DNA from: Sphagnum compactum
Lineage: Eukaryota; Bryophyta; Sphagnopsida; Sphagnales
Assembly (NCBI GenBank): GCA_965153455.1
Contig: OZ234497.1
Span: 10,850,001 to 10,914,000 of the forward strand
Length of the DNA stretch: 64,000 nt
Direction: 5' to 3'
Program-made: the position numbers and the translations under genes
In this document: positions 34,901 to 46,424 of the stretch, piece after piece
How positions within the stretch are numbered: position 1 is the first letter of the stretch
Layout: the number at the start of each line of letters is the position of its first letter
Notes under the pieces: model-generated
Seen by the model: the letters and a program-made list of their open reading frames with translations, nothing else
What the model was told of the DNA's origin: nothing
Database searches by the model: none

Positions 34901-36167
34901 TCTGTCAGCCCCACAAAACTTTGCTGCTTGGGCAAGAAACCCTAGGAATCACCAAATGGTCATATCACAAACAAAGACACCCCCAAGTGCATGCTCCCCC
35001 ATGCAACTACTTTGTAGGAAGCCAATCATTCCTCATCACCAAATGAGTGGCACATTTGCAAGAGCACACATGCACAAGAGATTCCTGACTTAGATCTAGG
35101 AAGAGTGAATTCTTTGTGGTACATATTCTAAAATATATCCCCACATATGCAGCATTAGAACCAGACTTGTAAATTTTCCTTACAGCATTTCAACTTTAAG
35201 GTGTAAACCTAAGTACAGGACATCATAGAGAACTGGTCAAGAGCCGCACTGCACAATCAAACTCCAACACTATTGAGCAAACCCTGAACACTATTGAGAG
35301 ATCTCAAAGGGAAAAAAACGTCAAATATACCGTGTAGAGAAACAGTTCCGACTCCAGGCTGCCCAACTCTGAGGCGACCTCCCGATTCAACCTCGATCCC
35401 GAGTTTGCAAGATCGAATGCATTTGCAGGTCCCGCAGCGCCAGAAGAAGAAACCGGCGTCTTCTTCTCTCTTCGTCCTTCCTTGGCTTCCCCGCCTGCCA
35501 GTTCATACCCGTCCCCTTCTGTTCCCTCCTCCGTTTTATCTCCATCTTCTCCTCCTGCTCCTCCTTTGTTCAACTCCTGCGAACTGCCTCGACACTGGAA
35601 CCGCGGAATCCTCTTCTTGTTCGTCTTCTTCAGATCCCAACAACAAGAAGTGGAAGAAGACGAAGAAGGAAGCAAACCGTACTGCTGCTGCAAACCAAGA
35701 CTTGCCACACTCCTTCTCCTATCCCTACACCAATAGCCTTCCAAATTCTCGAATGACAGATTCCTACACCCTAAAGTTGATGACGAGGAAGGGCTCCCAC
35801 CCGCAGCACAACTACCCCCGCCGCAGCCCCTTTGCAGTTGCAGCGAGCACGTTTGTCCCCACTTGAGCTCCCCTCCAGATTCCACCTTCCACAACACCTC
35901 TAACTCGCTAAGCCCCGAAGTCGGCGCCCTAAAGCAACAACTAACCTGAGAAGGAGGAGGGGGAGGAGGAGCACGCGAGTGTGTCGCCGGCAACGACAAC
36001 CGCGCCAACAAAGTATTAGGCTGCTGCATTACGAGCGACGAGGAAACACTCGCGTTGTTGTGAGCTCGCTTTCTGACGGCCACTCCTTTCTCAGGCGCGA
36101 AAGCCGGAAGAACATGCGCCGAAATACTACTACAACTTGAGGCTTCCATTTGCACAATAATACCCAT
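25939..36167 (-). CDS. SirB1/Transglut_core2-family protein, probably plastid-targeted
   Basis: Ten minus-strand exons splice in frame to 555 codons: 36167-35331, 34886-34789, 33961-33876, 29955-29827, 29299-29232, 28790-28710, 27269-27103, 26576-26522, 26273-26196, 26007-25939 (stop TGA). All junctions are GT-AG with matching phases. Residues about 341-433 hold the family core: YLYGELGFRG, NPDNSCLNMVLERR, GLPLTMSLVYMELAKRVGLP, VNLPAHFMCRP (His412) and FFIDAHAGG (Asp427). Residues 464-550 (NQAFLIRLLFNLKRIYF; RDYGVCLYLLKRFSDAI) match the TPR-like tail of this family. The first 250 residues are Ser/Gly/Arg-rich and resemble a transit region; the next Met (36149) is an alternative start. I see no obvious catalytic Cys, as usual in the family, so an enzymatic role is unproven. 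Intron 3 carries a Penelope-like element. Confidence 0.87.
27830..28025 (-). repeat. Hairpin repeat copy F (intron 6)
   Basis: This is the most diverged copy of the repeat family around the Penelope-like element. It keeps CCACTG...GGAGCTGATGAAGT...CAGTGG (core at 27916-27922 on the plus strand) followed by 'GTCCCTGAACATGTG', as in copy D. It lies in intron 6 of the SirB1-family gene. Confidence 0.7.
28914..29046. repeat. 44-bp-arm palindrome plus adjacent 16-bp hairpin (intron 5)
   Basis: Positions 28914-28957 and 28966-29009 are reverse complements with one mismatch and an 8-nt loop. Immediately after, 29006-29021 and 29031-29046 form a second perfect 16-bp hairpin with a 9-nt loop. The pair lies in intron 5 of the SirB1-family gene. 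It may be a foldback MITE or, if transcribed, a long stem-loop RNA. Confidence 0.9.
30060..30392 (-). repeat. Hairpin repeat copy D, downstream of the Penelope-like RT
   Basis: On the minus strand it begins with GCTGAGTCTTCCCGTTGCTTCC, then GAAACTCAG, then the hairpin CCCACTG/CAGTGGG (30282-30312) whose loop carries CTGATGA. It continues through CACTTTTGTTCATACCGG to a GATATCATTCCTGG stretch. It shares its whole length of about 330 bp with copy E. As the copy just 3' of the RT and in the same orientation as copy C, it fits the 3' pseudo-LTR. Confidence 0.7.
30505..31984 (-). pseudogene. Penelope-like element reverse transcriptase
   Basis: An open frame of 385 codons (31982-30825; no ATG at its upstream end) carries ordered Penelope-type RT motifs: YMDKCCNNFVFVCKKFY (near residue 22), KFHKNPIKPRFI (93-104), FDFSTLYTKI (182-191), GIPMGTNCAVYLANF (282-296) and RRFVDDLF (326-333, the catalytic xxDD). 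After one in-frame TGA the frame stays open about 105 codons more (DIFDKRSQPEYAG; then SNISMTAKLGVINSQFYRFL; KRTRGLV), matching the RT thumb of the group, to 30505. No GIY-YIG endonuclease was found on either side, so the copy is endonuclease-less or truncated. It lies in intron 3 of the SirB1-family gene in the same orientation. Confidence 0.85.
32100..32300 (-). repeat. Hairpin repeat copy C, upstream of the Penelope-like RT
   Basis: On the minus strand it reads GACTGAGTCTTCCCGTTTC, GAAACTCAGGATGCAG and a hairpin CACTG/CAGTG with ATGATGA instead of CTGATGA in its loop (32168-32174). It is closest to copies A and B downstream of the hairpin (AGTCATGGCAGCT). It immediately precedes the RT frame and fits a 5' pseudo-LTR. 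Confidence 0.7.
32482..32770 (-). repeat. Hairpin repeat copy B (part of perfect 273-bp duplication)
   Basis: It contains GTCTTCCCATTGCTTCCGG, GAAACTCAGGACGCAG and a CCCACTG/CAGTGGG hairpin carrying CTGATGA (32635-32641). Positions 32482-32754 are identical, base for base, to 34234-34506. Confidence 0.85.
32990..33362 (-). repeat. Hairpin repeat copy E
   Basis: On the minus strand it reads GCTGAGCCTTCCCATTGCTTC, an imperfect hairpin with CTGATGA in the loop (33257-33263), CACTTTTGTTCATACTG and GATATCAT, parallel to copy D over about 330 bp. Confidence 0.7.
33405..33445 (+). repeat. Poly-G/A tract in intron 3
   Basis: Runs of 5 to 8 Gs separated by single or paired As form an almost pure purine tract on the plus strand, able in principle to form a G-quadruplex. 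It is C-rich on the transcribed sense of the host gene. Confidence 0.85.
34234..34506 (-). repeat. Hairpin repeat copy A (perfect 273-bp duplication)
   Basis: Identical to 32482-32754 over 273 bp, in direct orientation at a distance of 1752 bp. It lies in intron 2 of the SirB1-family gene, whereas its twin lies in intron 3, so exon 3 (33961-33876) sits between the two copies. Confidence 0.9.
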
Positions 36168-36510
36168 CCACCGCTTTTCCGCGCCCGCACATGTACTGCT
36201 CCTCACCTTGTCCACCGCAATCAAAATCGCTAAAACGCCGTTATGAAGTCGGAGATATTTTTGGACCCCGCGAAATCGCGCACTCTCCTATGTTACCATC
36301 CTCCAGAAACAACAGCCCTACGGCTGCTGGCGTTCTTAGTCCGGTGCTGCTGCCGCCAGAAAACTCCCCACTCGCATCGCATCGCATGCGATGCGCATCC
36401 TTCCTCGACGATGTGGCGTCGCAAAAGGGGATTAGCCTTGCGCGCAAAGTGTGAACGAGACAAGCCGGCGATGCAAAACAGCGAGGCAAAGGAAACAGCC
36501 AAAATCCAAA
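36168..36510 (-). promoter_or_regulatory. 5' flank / 5' UTR of the SirB1-family gene
   Basis: This CpG-richer stretch precedes the ATG at 36167. It includes GCATCGCATCGCATGCGATG-type repeats near 36370-36390. No unambiguous TATA box for the minus strand was seen; the start of transcription is unknown. Confidence 0.4.
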
Positions 36511-36513
36511 TCT

Positions 36514-36739
36514 ACGTCCAATTTGTACGTAGGAAAATACGTACGTAACTTAGCACTGAGATACTATTACTCATACTATGAGTACGTACAATGTATTTCT
36601 CCAAGTACCCTACGTAATGAACCGTATAGATGGGAGGAATCTAACGGTCGTATCTTTTGTCTTGTAGTCTATTCTTCTGTTTATTCACGTCCTATGACTT
36701 TCGTATTCTCGATATACACGCATCCGGGAGTATGTACGT
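36514..36739. promoter_or_regulatory. Cluster of GTAC and ACGT cores
   Basis: Six GTAC cores (36525, 36541, 36582, 36586, 36605, 36734) and seven ACGT cores (36514 to 36736) fall within about 225 bp, several as TACGTAC. They lie roughly 350-570 bp upstream of the SirB1-family ATG. GTAC is the core bound by SBP/SPL-type factors (the copper-response element core) and ACGT is the bZIP core; binding here is inferred, not shown. Confidence 0.5.
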
Positions 36740-37870
36740 ATTTTCCGAGGTTTCACGGGGTTCTTTTTTTAGGGGGTAAACGAGTTATCTAAATTATCTT
36801 CATGCCAACTGGAACCTCAACCGCACGGCCATCTGGCAGATTTTATTCAATCAGGCGGTCCAGAATGGCTATTCTGCTGGTACTTAAGGCTTGCTTTTTA
36901 GAGGCCATTTCTGCCATTTCTTTCTTACCAATTCTAATAACGCAGAGAAATCCTTGCCAGAAAATTATTTTCACAATCAGCTTTCTAAAGAGCATCCTTT
37001 GTCATAATTGGCATACAAACACTTGCCAATGAACCAACAAGAGTCATTCTAGGGTGATGTAATGGCCTATCCTGAAGCCGTTTTGGGTGACCCTTTTCGT
37101 TTCCTTTTACCTATTCTTCATTTGTTTGGGTTCCGTGGGGCTTTGAAACTTTAGAGAATCCTTTTAAGACTGGTGGGTAACACTTGTCTGAACGTTTTCC
37201 TCCTGGGCCCTCAAACAGAGGAACAGCATCTAGTGCTGCCCTTTCCCCCCACACTAACACTGACCTCATGTACAAGGAAGAAGGAACATGCTTGAAGAAG
37301 CTTGCAGATTCCAAACAATGGTGGCAGAGACTTCCTTGGTTGTGTGCGGGACCTCCCCAAATGTAATTTCTTGGGCCAGTCAGACACCAGGAGGTGTGTG
37401 AAGCAGGGCGTGTGTCGCTGACAAGGAACACCCACTGTTGATTTTGGTCGACATCATGTGATGTGCTCCTCCGTGGGTAGAGAGAGGCCTTGCTGCTAGA
37501 ACATTATGCCTTGGACCTTGAGCTCTGCCCTTCACTTTTAGAGGGTAATGCCCAAACACCTATTGTAAAAACTTCAATAAATATTATAGTTGTAGTATCT
37601 CGTGATGGGCCAGAGTGAAATCAGTTGGCCGTTCTATCCATAGGATGGGTCGTGTTTCTTCATCCGGTTCCTGACCCTGTGTTAACCCAACATTGTATCA
37701 CAATCAACTTTTTTGGGCTGCTGACCTTTGACCCTTTTTATTTTTTGGGTGTTTTTTTCTCAACCCTGACCATACGACCCTCCAACCTAATCACCCATAG
37801 TTCCCTAGCTACCGTACTGACCTAGCTACATTATTGACCTGCATATTGGCTCTACCTACTAACCCCTTAT
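36740..37870. other. Intergenic DNA, possible retroelement debris
   Basis: No gene is supported. The 37100-37440 part is GC-richer, with cttgcagattccaaacaatg and similar words, and a TGGGCCAGAGTG / AATAAATATTATAG region near 37575-37620 resembles LTR sequence. No second copy was found in the window. Confidence 0.35.
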
Positions 37871-37889
37871 CTACTTACCTTCTACTTTT

Positions 37890-38650
37890 TTATGACTGAA
37901 CCTATATTTCTTGGCTAAACTTTTGCCTTTTGGCATAATTTCTAACTCTTTGTTATTAAACCTATTTTTTTGGCTAAAGCTTTTTCTTTTGACACAACTT
38001 TTAACTCTTCTTGGTTAAACCCATAATTTTTTGGCTAAACCTTTTCTTTTTAGCATAACTTTTAACTTTCTTAGTTAAACTTTCATCTCTTCATGGTTAA
38101 ATGTTTACATGTTGATAAAATCTCTATATTTTTTTAATTAGACGTCTATCTTTGGTCAAAACCTATATATTTTCTTAGCTAAATTTCTACCTTTTGGAAA
38201 AAATTCTAACTTTTCTTGGTTAAACTTATATCGCTTGACAACACCTTCATCTCTTCATGGCTAAACCATTACACGTTGGCAAAAATTCTATTCATTTTTT
38301 ATTGAACTTTTACCTCTTTAGCAAAACCTTAACCTCGTATTACCTAAATTTTTACCTTTCAACAAAACCTTTATATTTTCTTGCGTAAACCTCTACCACT
38401 TGAAAAAACTTTGAACTCTTCCTAATTAAACATCTACCTCTTGGCAAAACCCTTATATTTTTTGGGCTAAACTTTTACCTTTTGATAAAACTTCTATCTC
38501 TTCTTGGTTAAGCCTCTACAAATTGGAATTTTTAAAAATTCTTCTTAGTTAAACCTATACTTTTTGGCAAAGGTTCTATCTTTTCTTGGTTAAATTTTTA
38601 TCTTCCAAAAAAACTTTTATATTTTCTTGAATTAACTTTAAAACTATTTT
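37890..38650. repeat. Degenerate minisatellite (ttggttaaac / ttggcaaaac)
   Basis: Variants of 'cttggttaaacctctaccttttggcaaaacttctaactcttc' repeat across about 760 bp with a drifting period of about 35 and 70 bp. No coding frame persists. Confidence 0.75.
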
Positions 38651-39650
38651 TTCAACAAAAAAATTTAACAAAACTTTTGGTTACCCTATTGACCTAACCA
38701 ACTTATTGACATAATTACATTATTGACCTAACTTGTTTTTTATTTGTGTACATACCTATTTGCTTAGCCACCAACCTACGTATCATTTACATGATGTTAA
38801 TGTCTGCCAGTGTATGATGTACAAAATATGAAAGTATTGCACTAAAGGAATTTAACAACCATTTTAATCATATTTGATCCTTTGATATCAATAAACGATA
38901 ACCCTGAATGCAGGTATTGCACATTTGATCAACACATAAGTATTACATATTTTGGTAATTATTATCAAAAGTTAAAGTAGTTGAAAATCCAATCACAAAA
39001 TACAATACCCACATATGAAAACAATGTCATTTCAAATACAATACACCTCAATAATTATTAAATATTTTGTGACCCTTATGCAAGTATTTCACATTGAACT
39101 TTATGTTTTTGAAGTTCTTTTAATCAATAATGCAACATTGCAATATGTTTCAAACTCATAGTTTTAAGGAAAATTTCAACAAAATATTAATGTAATGCTC
39201 ACATTCAAAGCATATAAACATAATATAAACATGAAGTGACAATTGTAATAAGACAAAACTTGTATGTATTGATGCAAGTATCACATTTATCAAAACTTTT
39301 TTACATGTCCAAAAATGGAAAACATGAACTCCATGCCATTGTTTATGCTGAAGAAACCTAAGTAAAATATGCATGTTACTTTTTCACCTCAAGAGACGCC
39401 TTTCTAAACCTGTTTTCATCAACCACCATGTCATGTGTTCATCGATAAATTATTGTTATTGTAACCACCTTAATAGCATGTTGATGAGTGTAAAGTTGAT
39501 AGTGATACAATTGGAGTTGAATGGCATTAGTTACAAATTGGTATTTTATAAATTTTCAAAGTTTGCATGAAACACATGATACACATTAGTATGCAAATTT
39601 GAAAAATATAAACCAAACCCTAAAAAATTACATGGGTATGAACATATAAA
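38651..39650. other. AT-rich intergenic DNA
   Basis: No gene, RNA or named repeat is recognised. Confidence 0.4.
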
Positions 39651-39659
39651 AACTAATGG

Positions 39660-40630
39660 ATTTTTTTAATTGGAAAAAAAATTGAAAATAAGAAATAAAA
39701 GAAATAGAAAAACAAACCTCATTTTTTGGAATTTTGAAGACCAAAAAGAATGGAAAAATAGGGGGAAAACAAAAGAAATATTTAAGACAAACATAATAAT
39801 ATAAAAAAATCTTCTAACATTTAGAAAACAAAAAAATGGATAAATAAGGCAAAAAGAACCCCAAAACAATTTTTATTCTTAAAGAAACCAAAAAAAAGGA
39901 AACCAAAGCAATGAGAAAGAAACAAAAACTAGAATTCTTTTTCTTAAATTAACAATTATAACCCAAAAAAAATCTTCAAGGAAAAAAAAAGGGGAAAAGA
40001 AAACAAACTTCTTCTTCCAGAATTTTAAAAGTAAAAAAAATTATAAAAACAAAGAAAAATAAATTCTTTGTCTTCTATTTTTTATTTCCAATTCCTTCTC
40101 TTTTATTCTTATGTCTTCTTCTCTTTCTTTTTCTTACTTTTCTTTTTTGCTTCTACTTTCAAACCAAAACAAAAAAAGACAAGGAAAAGGATAAAAGCAT
40201 ACCTTGCATGATGTGTATAACTAATGATAATGCAACGAGAAATGGCAACAAGTGCAATGATGTGATGAAAAAAGAAAATGCTTCAAGAGAAAGAAGGAAA
40301 ACAAAAAAAGAACTAAATGATGAAAAATTTGTAACAATAAAAGAAAACAAAGAAACTAAAGATGAAAAAAAAAAACCAAAGTAACAACAAAAAATGAAAA
40401 ATAATAATAAGAAAAAAAATCTATAGCACAAACAAAAGCGAAGAAAAAATAAAATAATATAGCAGTAAAAAAAAAAAAACAAATGATGAAGGAAAAGCTA
40501 CAGCAACAATGGAAGAGAAGAAACAAGAAAGAACAAAAGAGGAGAAGAGAAAAAAAGAGGAGAAAAAAAATGGAGAATTTTTTTGAAATCTCAGAGAAGG
40601 GTGAGCCAATGAAAAAAACAAAAAACCCCC
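39660..40630. repeat. Strand-asymmetric purine/pyrimidine tract
   Basis: 39660-40060 and 40165-40620 are overwhelmingly A/G on the plus strand (poly-A, GAAA, AAGAA), while 40065-40160 between them is C/T-rich (TTCTTT, TCTTC). The Phe/Ser/Leu-rich minus-strand open frames here are artefacts of composition. The Y block beside R blocks could form triplex or hairpin structures. Confidence 0.7.
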
Positions 40631-42384
40631 ACCTCAACATTTGGTTTGGTTTAGGTTAAACGGTTTGGGTTCGGTTAAATGGTTTGGGTTCATCCCAAAA
40701 CAGCCAAAACAGTCTCATCCACAACTGGTGCATTGGTGGGTGCTGGTTCACTCAGGCCCTCCTGATGCACCCTTCTAAAGTGCAAGAATTCACAAGGCAT
40801 TTCGTTTTCTCACAAGAACATCGTTTTTTGAAATGCATTACTTTTTTCCTCTGATACCCAGCGGGTACTGATCGGGTACCTACCAAATAGCACAGGAAAA
40901 AAATTAAAAATTAAAGAAATCAGCAAAAGTCCGGCCATCTTTCTGCTGTGCAATGTGTTCAAGCCAGAGCAATCCTGAGAGAAGGGGCCTCTGAGACAGA
41001 GGGATGATTATTTCAGGAATGCCCAAGGCCTGAGGTGTTCACCTTAAGGTCAGGGGTGATGACAGATTACGTCATTTTTTTATCACAATGTATTATGACA
41101 TATTCTTTTGGTGATGATCATACATTTGTAATTGTGACCAAAATCTCAAGAGAACATTTGTGTTTTTTTTAAATTGTTGACTACGCCACCACCCCAGACC
41201 AAGTGTTGTCTGTCATTGTGGAATGATCTCACCCTTGCCCATTACATAGGGTGCATCACCTAGTTTGTCCTAACATAGTGGGTTCAGGCTTGACTGTTCC
41301 ATAGTACCTAAAGAAAATTTTACTGTAAAACGAATGAATTTTATAAATACAGTTTCCATTTCAATCCATGAAACAAAAATGGTGTTGTTGACTGAGATGT
41401 TATGTTTTGACCCTTGGAGTTATGATTTCCTGAACAAAGAAATTATGATCCTGTCTTTCCGAGGGCATTTCACTACCATTTCTTTCCCAACACTTGCCCA
41501 TGAGACAAATTATCACTGTTGTCCAATCCTTTCTTTGGTCCCTATTCATTCCCATCCCTCCATCTGTTCAACAGAATGCTAGTGTTGCGCCATTACCCAG
41601 TTTGGCTGGTTAGAATCATCAATTTGATTAATCAAAATACCCTCATTTTTAGAATCGAAATTAGAATTAAGTTTCAAAACTGGCTTGGGTTCTAGAATTG
41701 AAACCAAGCACAAACCTAATTCTGGAAGTGGAATCAGAACTTCTGCTGGGGGAGGGGGGTACTTCAAAATAGGCATTAATCAACAAGTAACTGATGATTT
41801 CAAACTAGGTCTAATTTTCAAAACCAAGAGCAACACTTTGAAGAACTGGATCAGAACCAGCCTCAACGTTCTTCTTTTCTTTTATTTGGAATTGAATGCG
41901 TTCTAAATTTTTAAAGTACTATAACTAGAGATTTTTTTGATAAAAGTCAAGAACCACCCAACACCACTTATTACTTACCTTACCATCATTCTACTACCCA
42001 ATATAGAAAATATTGCAATGTTTCTTTATGTTAGGTAAAAGCCCTTGACTCAAGGAATTACCAAAATGTGTGACCCCTCAGCTCCCACCACCAGAAGGAC
42101 CTTATTCTAATACTTCCTTCATCCTAAGGCTTTACCTTACACAAAAGGTACTTTCCAATGTTATGCATGTAAATGTCAATCATTTATCCCTATAAATAAT
42201 GTGTAAATCCCATGAATATCATGAATAACCCACCTAGATATGGGCTTGACCTTACACTTACTCCTTAAGAGTGGGAGGCACAGGAGCCCTCCCCCTCCTA
42301 CACCTTGTGATCTACCAAGGTTTAGGTTCATGATAACATTCAGCCATGTTTTATGATGGGTTAAGCCCTAACAATACATATGCC
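40631..42384. other. Intergenic DNA, no gene seen
   Basis: A ggtttgggttcggttaaatg repeat of two to three units lies at 40640-40690. The region is otherwise moderately AT-rich, unremarkable DNA with no supportable coding region. Confidence 0.4.
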
Positions 42385-42693
42385 CATAGTTGTTAATCTA
42401 GTCGATACAAAAGTGTTGCTAAATATTTTTTGCCTAGTCTGCCTTTTGTCATGTTTTTTTTCAACTTGTCATGTTTTGTACCCATAATTTCCCATGTTAC
42501 AAGTACCAAGGGGCACCTAATATGGCAGGTAGAATGTGCCAAGGGTCTTGTAGCATGTTACATACCCTGTAACACTTGTAACATGCCCAAAACATGTCTA
42601 GAAATGCCAAGGTGAAAAAAATTGGGGCAAAGGGCAGACTAAGGGAAAAAGAATTGTAGCAATTCTCTTGTATTGATTGCATTAACAACTATG
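42385..42693. mobile_element. 309-bp foldback element
   Basis: The whole segment is an imperfect inverted repeat. CATAGTTGTTAAT at 42385-42397 pairs with ATTAACAACTATG at 42681-42693; inward, 'cctagtctgcc' pairs with 'ggcagactaa', 'tttttttcaacttg' with 'caaggtgaaaaaaa', and CATGTTACAAGT (about 42493) with ACTTGTAACATG (about 42572). Non-coding. This matches a foldback/MITE-like insertion or an old inverted duplication. Confidence 0.85.
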
Positions 42694-45600
42694 AGCACAT
42701 GTAATGTTAGGTGGGTGAAGTCCATAGGTAGGGAACATTCTCAAAATGCAACATTGAACTCAGCTACCTCTAGATAGTAGGCCCTTTAATTTTGCCTCCC
42801 ACGGTCCTTACTTGACTAATAAATAACACCTTTCATATAATATAGTGGCATGTCTTGAATATGGATCAAATTTGATAAGTTGAAGATTTTGGAAGGTGAT
42901 TCGCCAACATACAACATGAGCAGCAAAGAAAAGTCTTGCACCTTCAAATGTATTTCTTCATGGGAACTATCTTTTCAATTCAAAAATGAAAATATGTAGT
43001 TTGATTCTTGGTAGTATTTTTTAGCACATTATTAGCACAAAATCCCTTTGGGAATTTGAATTTTGAAGGAAGAATAAAGAGGGAAAACACTAGATTAACA
43101 TATCAAATGGACCAAGAAGACAAATATGCAAATATCTAAGAATTGTTTTTTCTACATGCATATTCACAATTAGGGTACCCAAAAGGACTTATTAACAAAA
43201 AAATGATTGTAAAATATTAATCTGAATTTTCATAACATTTATTGTTTTACAATTATAGTAAATTGTTATATAGAATTATGTCATGTTAAATTGATAAAAA
43301 TATCTAAAAATAAATTGAATATAATATAAATGTTTTTAAAGTCATTTTATATAATTTCAGTCCTTGTTTTAACTTTTTTTTCCATTTAAAAAGATTTAAA
43401 AGGAATGCATTAATAATGCAATTGATTTCAAAAAAAAATCATGGATAAACAATGATTATATTTATGTTGAGCAATGTTCATTGAATGCATATGATTACAT
43501 TATACATCATATAAATTTGAAGGTTACAAAATTCATTTTGAAAAGGCTACAAACAAAATGAATTTTTTTATCATTTGGTTGATTGTTTGTATTCATTAAG
43601 CTTAAAATGTGAAGCCCAAAATGCAAATCACATGTGCAGGAAATAATCATGCAAAAAAATGTCACGTAGTATGTGGAAATTAATGTACACATTTTTTTTT
43701 GAATTTATGGCATTTTACCAGAATATTGATGCACAATTATGTATGCATGTAAAAAACCACTACCACCATATGAATTACCTTGAGTTGAATTATGCAATTT
43801 TTCTCACTTAAATTTGTTATGAATAGATTTTATATATGGTAGATAGAAAAAAGTAAATCTTTAAGTCATGTGCCCAAAAAAGGAATACCCCAACCATGAA
43901 TGTACCCATATTATGGATTTTAAAAGCTCATTTATAATTATAATTTGTATATCTAGAACATATATTGTAAAATATGTATATATGTAACAATTTTTCCCAT
44001 TTAAATGGAATTGAATTCAACTTGGAAAAATAATATTTAAAAAGTAGGTAAATTTGAAAGGGAAATTCCTCCACTAGTTTAAAGTTTGCACAAATATGGG
44101 CAAAGCTATATATATAATTTGGACAACCCCACTAAATTTTTTTAAATAAAATATTTTATGTAAAAAATCCAAATGGTTATATAAGGGTGCAAATGATGCA
44201 TAAATCTTATAAACATTTTTTTTTTTCTTAAAGTAATTCCACTACACTATACCAAGCATGCCTTAAAATGGCAATTTGGTGGTGTTAAAATGAAATTGTT
44301 GGTGTATTGATCCCATGCAACACTTGCATCACAAGAAAGACATTGGTTGGACAGTAGTTAGAGTTTTCTAAACCAAGGACAACTTGCAAAGTATGTCATT
44401 AACAAAAGGTCCAATATAGTGCAAAATACAAAGATTATTGTTTCTTTTTGTTTATGTTTTTGTGTTTGCTCAAATGTTAATTTGCTTGTTGCTCGAATGA
44501 TTGACTCCTTGCTCTTAATATGTATTTGGCACATTGATATGACATAGTAACAACTAGCCAAGTATGAATATGCACACATATCGAAATGCTCCAAATCATT
44601 AAACATAGTTCATTGAAAACATTAAAATCTAGTTTTCTTTGTAAAATACCTTCCTTGATGGCCCAATGGATCTATGTTATGTTCTAATTCTCAATTAGAT
44701 TTTTGCAAGCTTACTTTCCCTCATCATCATCTATTTTATTCTATTTCTTAGTATATGAAATTCATGTTCTTACAAACATGTAATGAAATTATAAAAATTC
44801 ACAATAGATGATCCAACAATATGCTATGAATATTTGTAGCTTTGTGGGAATTTTTTTGGTTTAGGCAATTTGATGTTTAGATTGCTTGGAGTTCAACAAT
44901 TCATCTCCTTACTAGTGTGTTCATGAGACAAACTTTGAAGGTGAGAAATGAAGTGAGCAAGAAGTCAATAAAGTGGTGGTTGCAATGGGGTATGATGCTC
45001 TTGCATCATGTTGTGAATTGCAAATTCCCCAACAAATTTGGTTTTACCAAATGAACTTGCATGTCTGCAATGCATATGTGTTTAATAATATGCAATTTGC
45101 ATCTGAAAAATATGCAACAACATTTGCTAATGATAAAATATTTAAAATCTAAATGGTGAATTGAAATTTTTATTTGTGTCAATTGCCTTTGTGCCAAAAA
45201 CACATGAAAACATTTTTGAATTGTTTTTTTTTCTCATTCCAAATCATTTTCCTACTATTTTGCATGTTAAAAATTTAAGATAATCAATGAAAATTACTTT
45301 TATGTGTTTGTGAAAAAAGATAAAAAAATATGTTCAAAACAAAAAAAATTATAAATTGCACTTTGCTTGGGTTCAATAACGAGTTCAATAACGATTATTA
45401 GATTTTAGGCAAGTGAATCAATGTTGTCCATGCATTAAACGTATATTTTTAATGAATAATACATTAATAAAATAACCCACCTTGTCATCCAAAAAGAGGA
45501 AAACCTTCATTTACCATAAGGGAATATCATAATTTTTAAAATTCAATTTTTTGATTTAACATAATTAAAAAACATGCCCAAAACAAAATATAACACACAT

Positions 45601-46420
45601 TAATGGTGATAATCTTAGTGAAAAATTAAAAACTTCTGAAATGCTTGAAGAAATTTCCCTTGCAAAAAAATATTTAACAAAATATTCTTGTCTTATTTAA
45701 TATATATGGTCACCAAGTTGTGAAATTTTCCCACAAAAAAATGTTTATCATCATTCATCCCTTATAACAATAGTGAAAATCAACACTCACTAATGCACCA
45801 TTTTGGATGCACTCTTTTGGTTAGACACAATTTTTTTTCACATTTGATCTTTGTTCCCTACCTAACCAACCATGTTAAAAAAATCAGTTTATTTAATGTT
45901 TTAGTTACATGCTTTTTTTTTTCACAACAAAATTATATTTTTCTTACTTCACCTACCTCCTAACTTCATTATTGCCCCTACTTGCCAACTAATAGGCCAA
46001 CTACCTTCACATACATAGTGACATGCACGCCTACCTAAGCAGCTAACTATAACAACCAATTTGAACCTATTTAATATATATTCACCATTTAGGGGGTTGC
46101 CACCACAAAACAATGAGGGTAGTACACAAAAGCAAGTTGGTATTGATCTTGCCCCACCTACATCACAAACTTCCTTGACCACAATTTGGTAATAATAGTT
46201 GTGTAATCTTTTTTTTTCATAGGTTGATATTGTTTACACTACAACAAATCATGGCTTTTGAAGATGTTCATCTTCATAGATTGTTCTTTTTTACTTAAAG
46301 AAAATTTTCTTGACTAAAGGTTCATAACATGAATGACACATGTAACATTTATCTAATCAACTTGACTAGAGCGACCTATTTGATTGTGTCTAATGAAACA
46401 TTCAATCAATATGGACTAAA
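42694..46420. other. AT-rich intergenic DNA, no gene seen
   Basis: Long AT-rich sequence with many A/T homopolymers. None of the short open frames has a recognisable domain, and no splice-consistent gene could be assembled. Confidence 0.45.
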
Positions 46421-46424
46421 AATT

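Noticed and set aside
35294-35866. Plus-strand 190-codon ORF
   Set aside because: It is the antisense shadow of exon 1 of the SirB1-family gene, which has in-phase splicing to nine further exons.
40159-40640. Membrane-protein-like minus-strand ORFs (Phe/Leu/Ser-rich)
   Set aside because: They are translations of the purine-rich tract in overlapping frames and reflect composition only.
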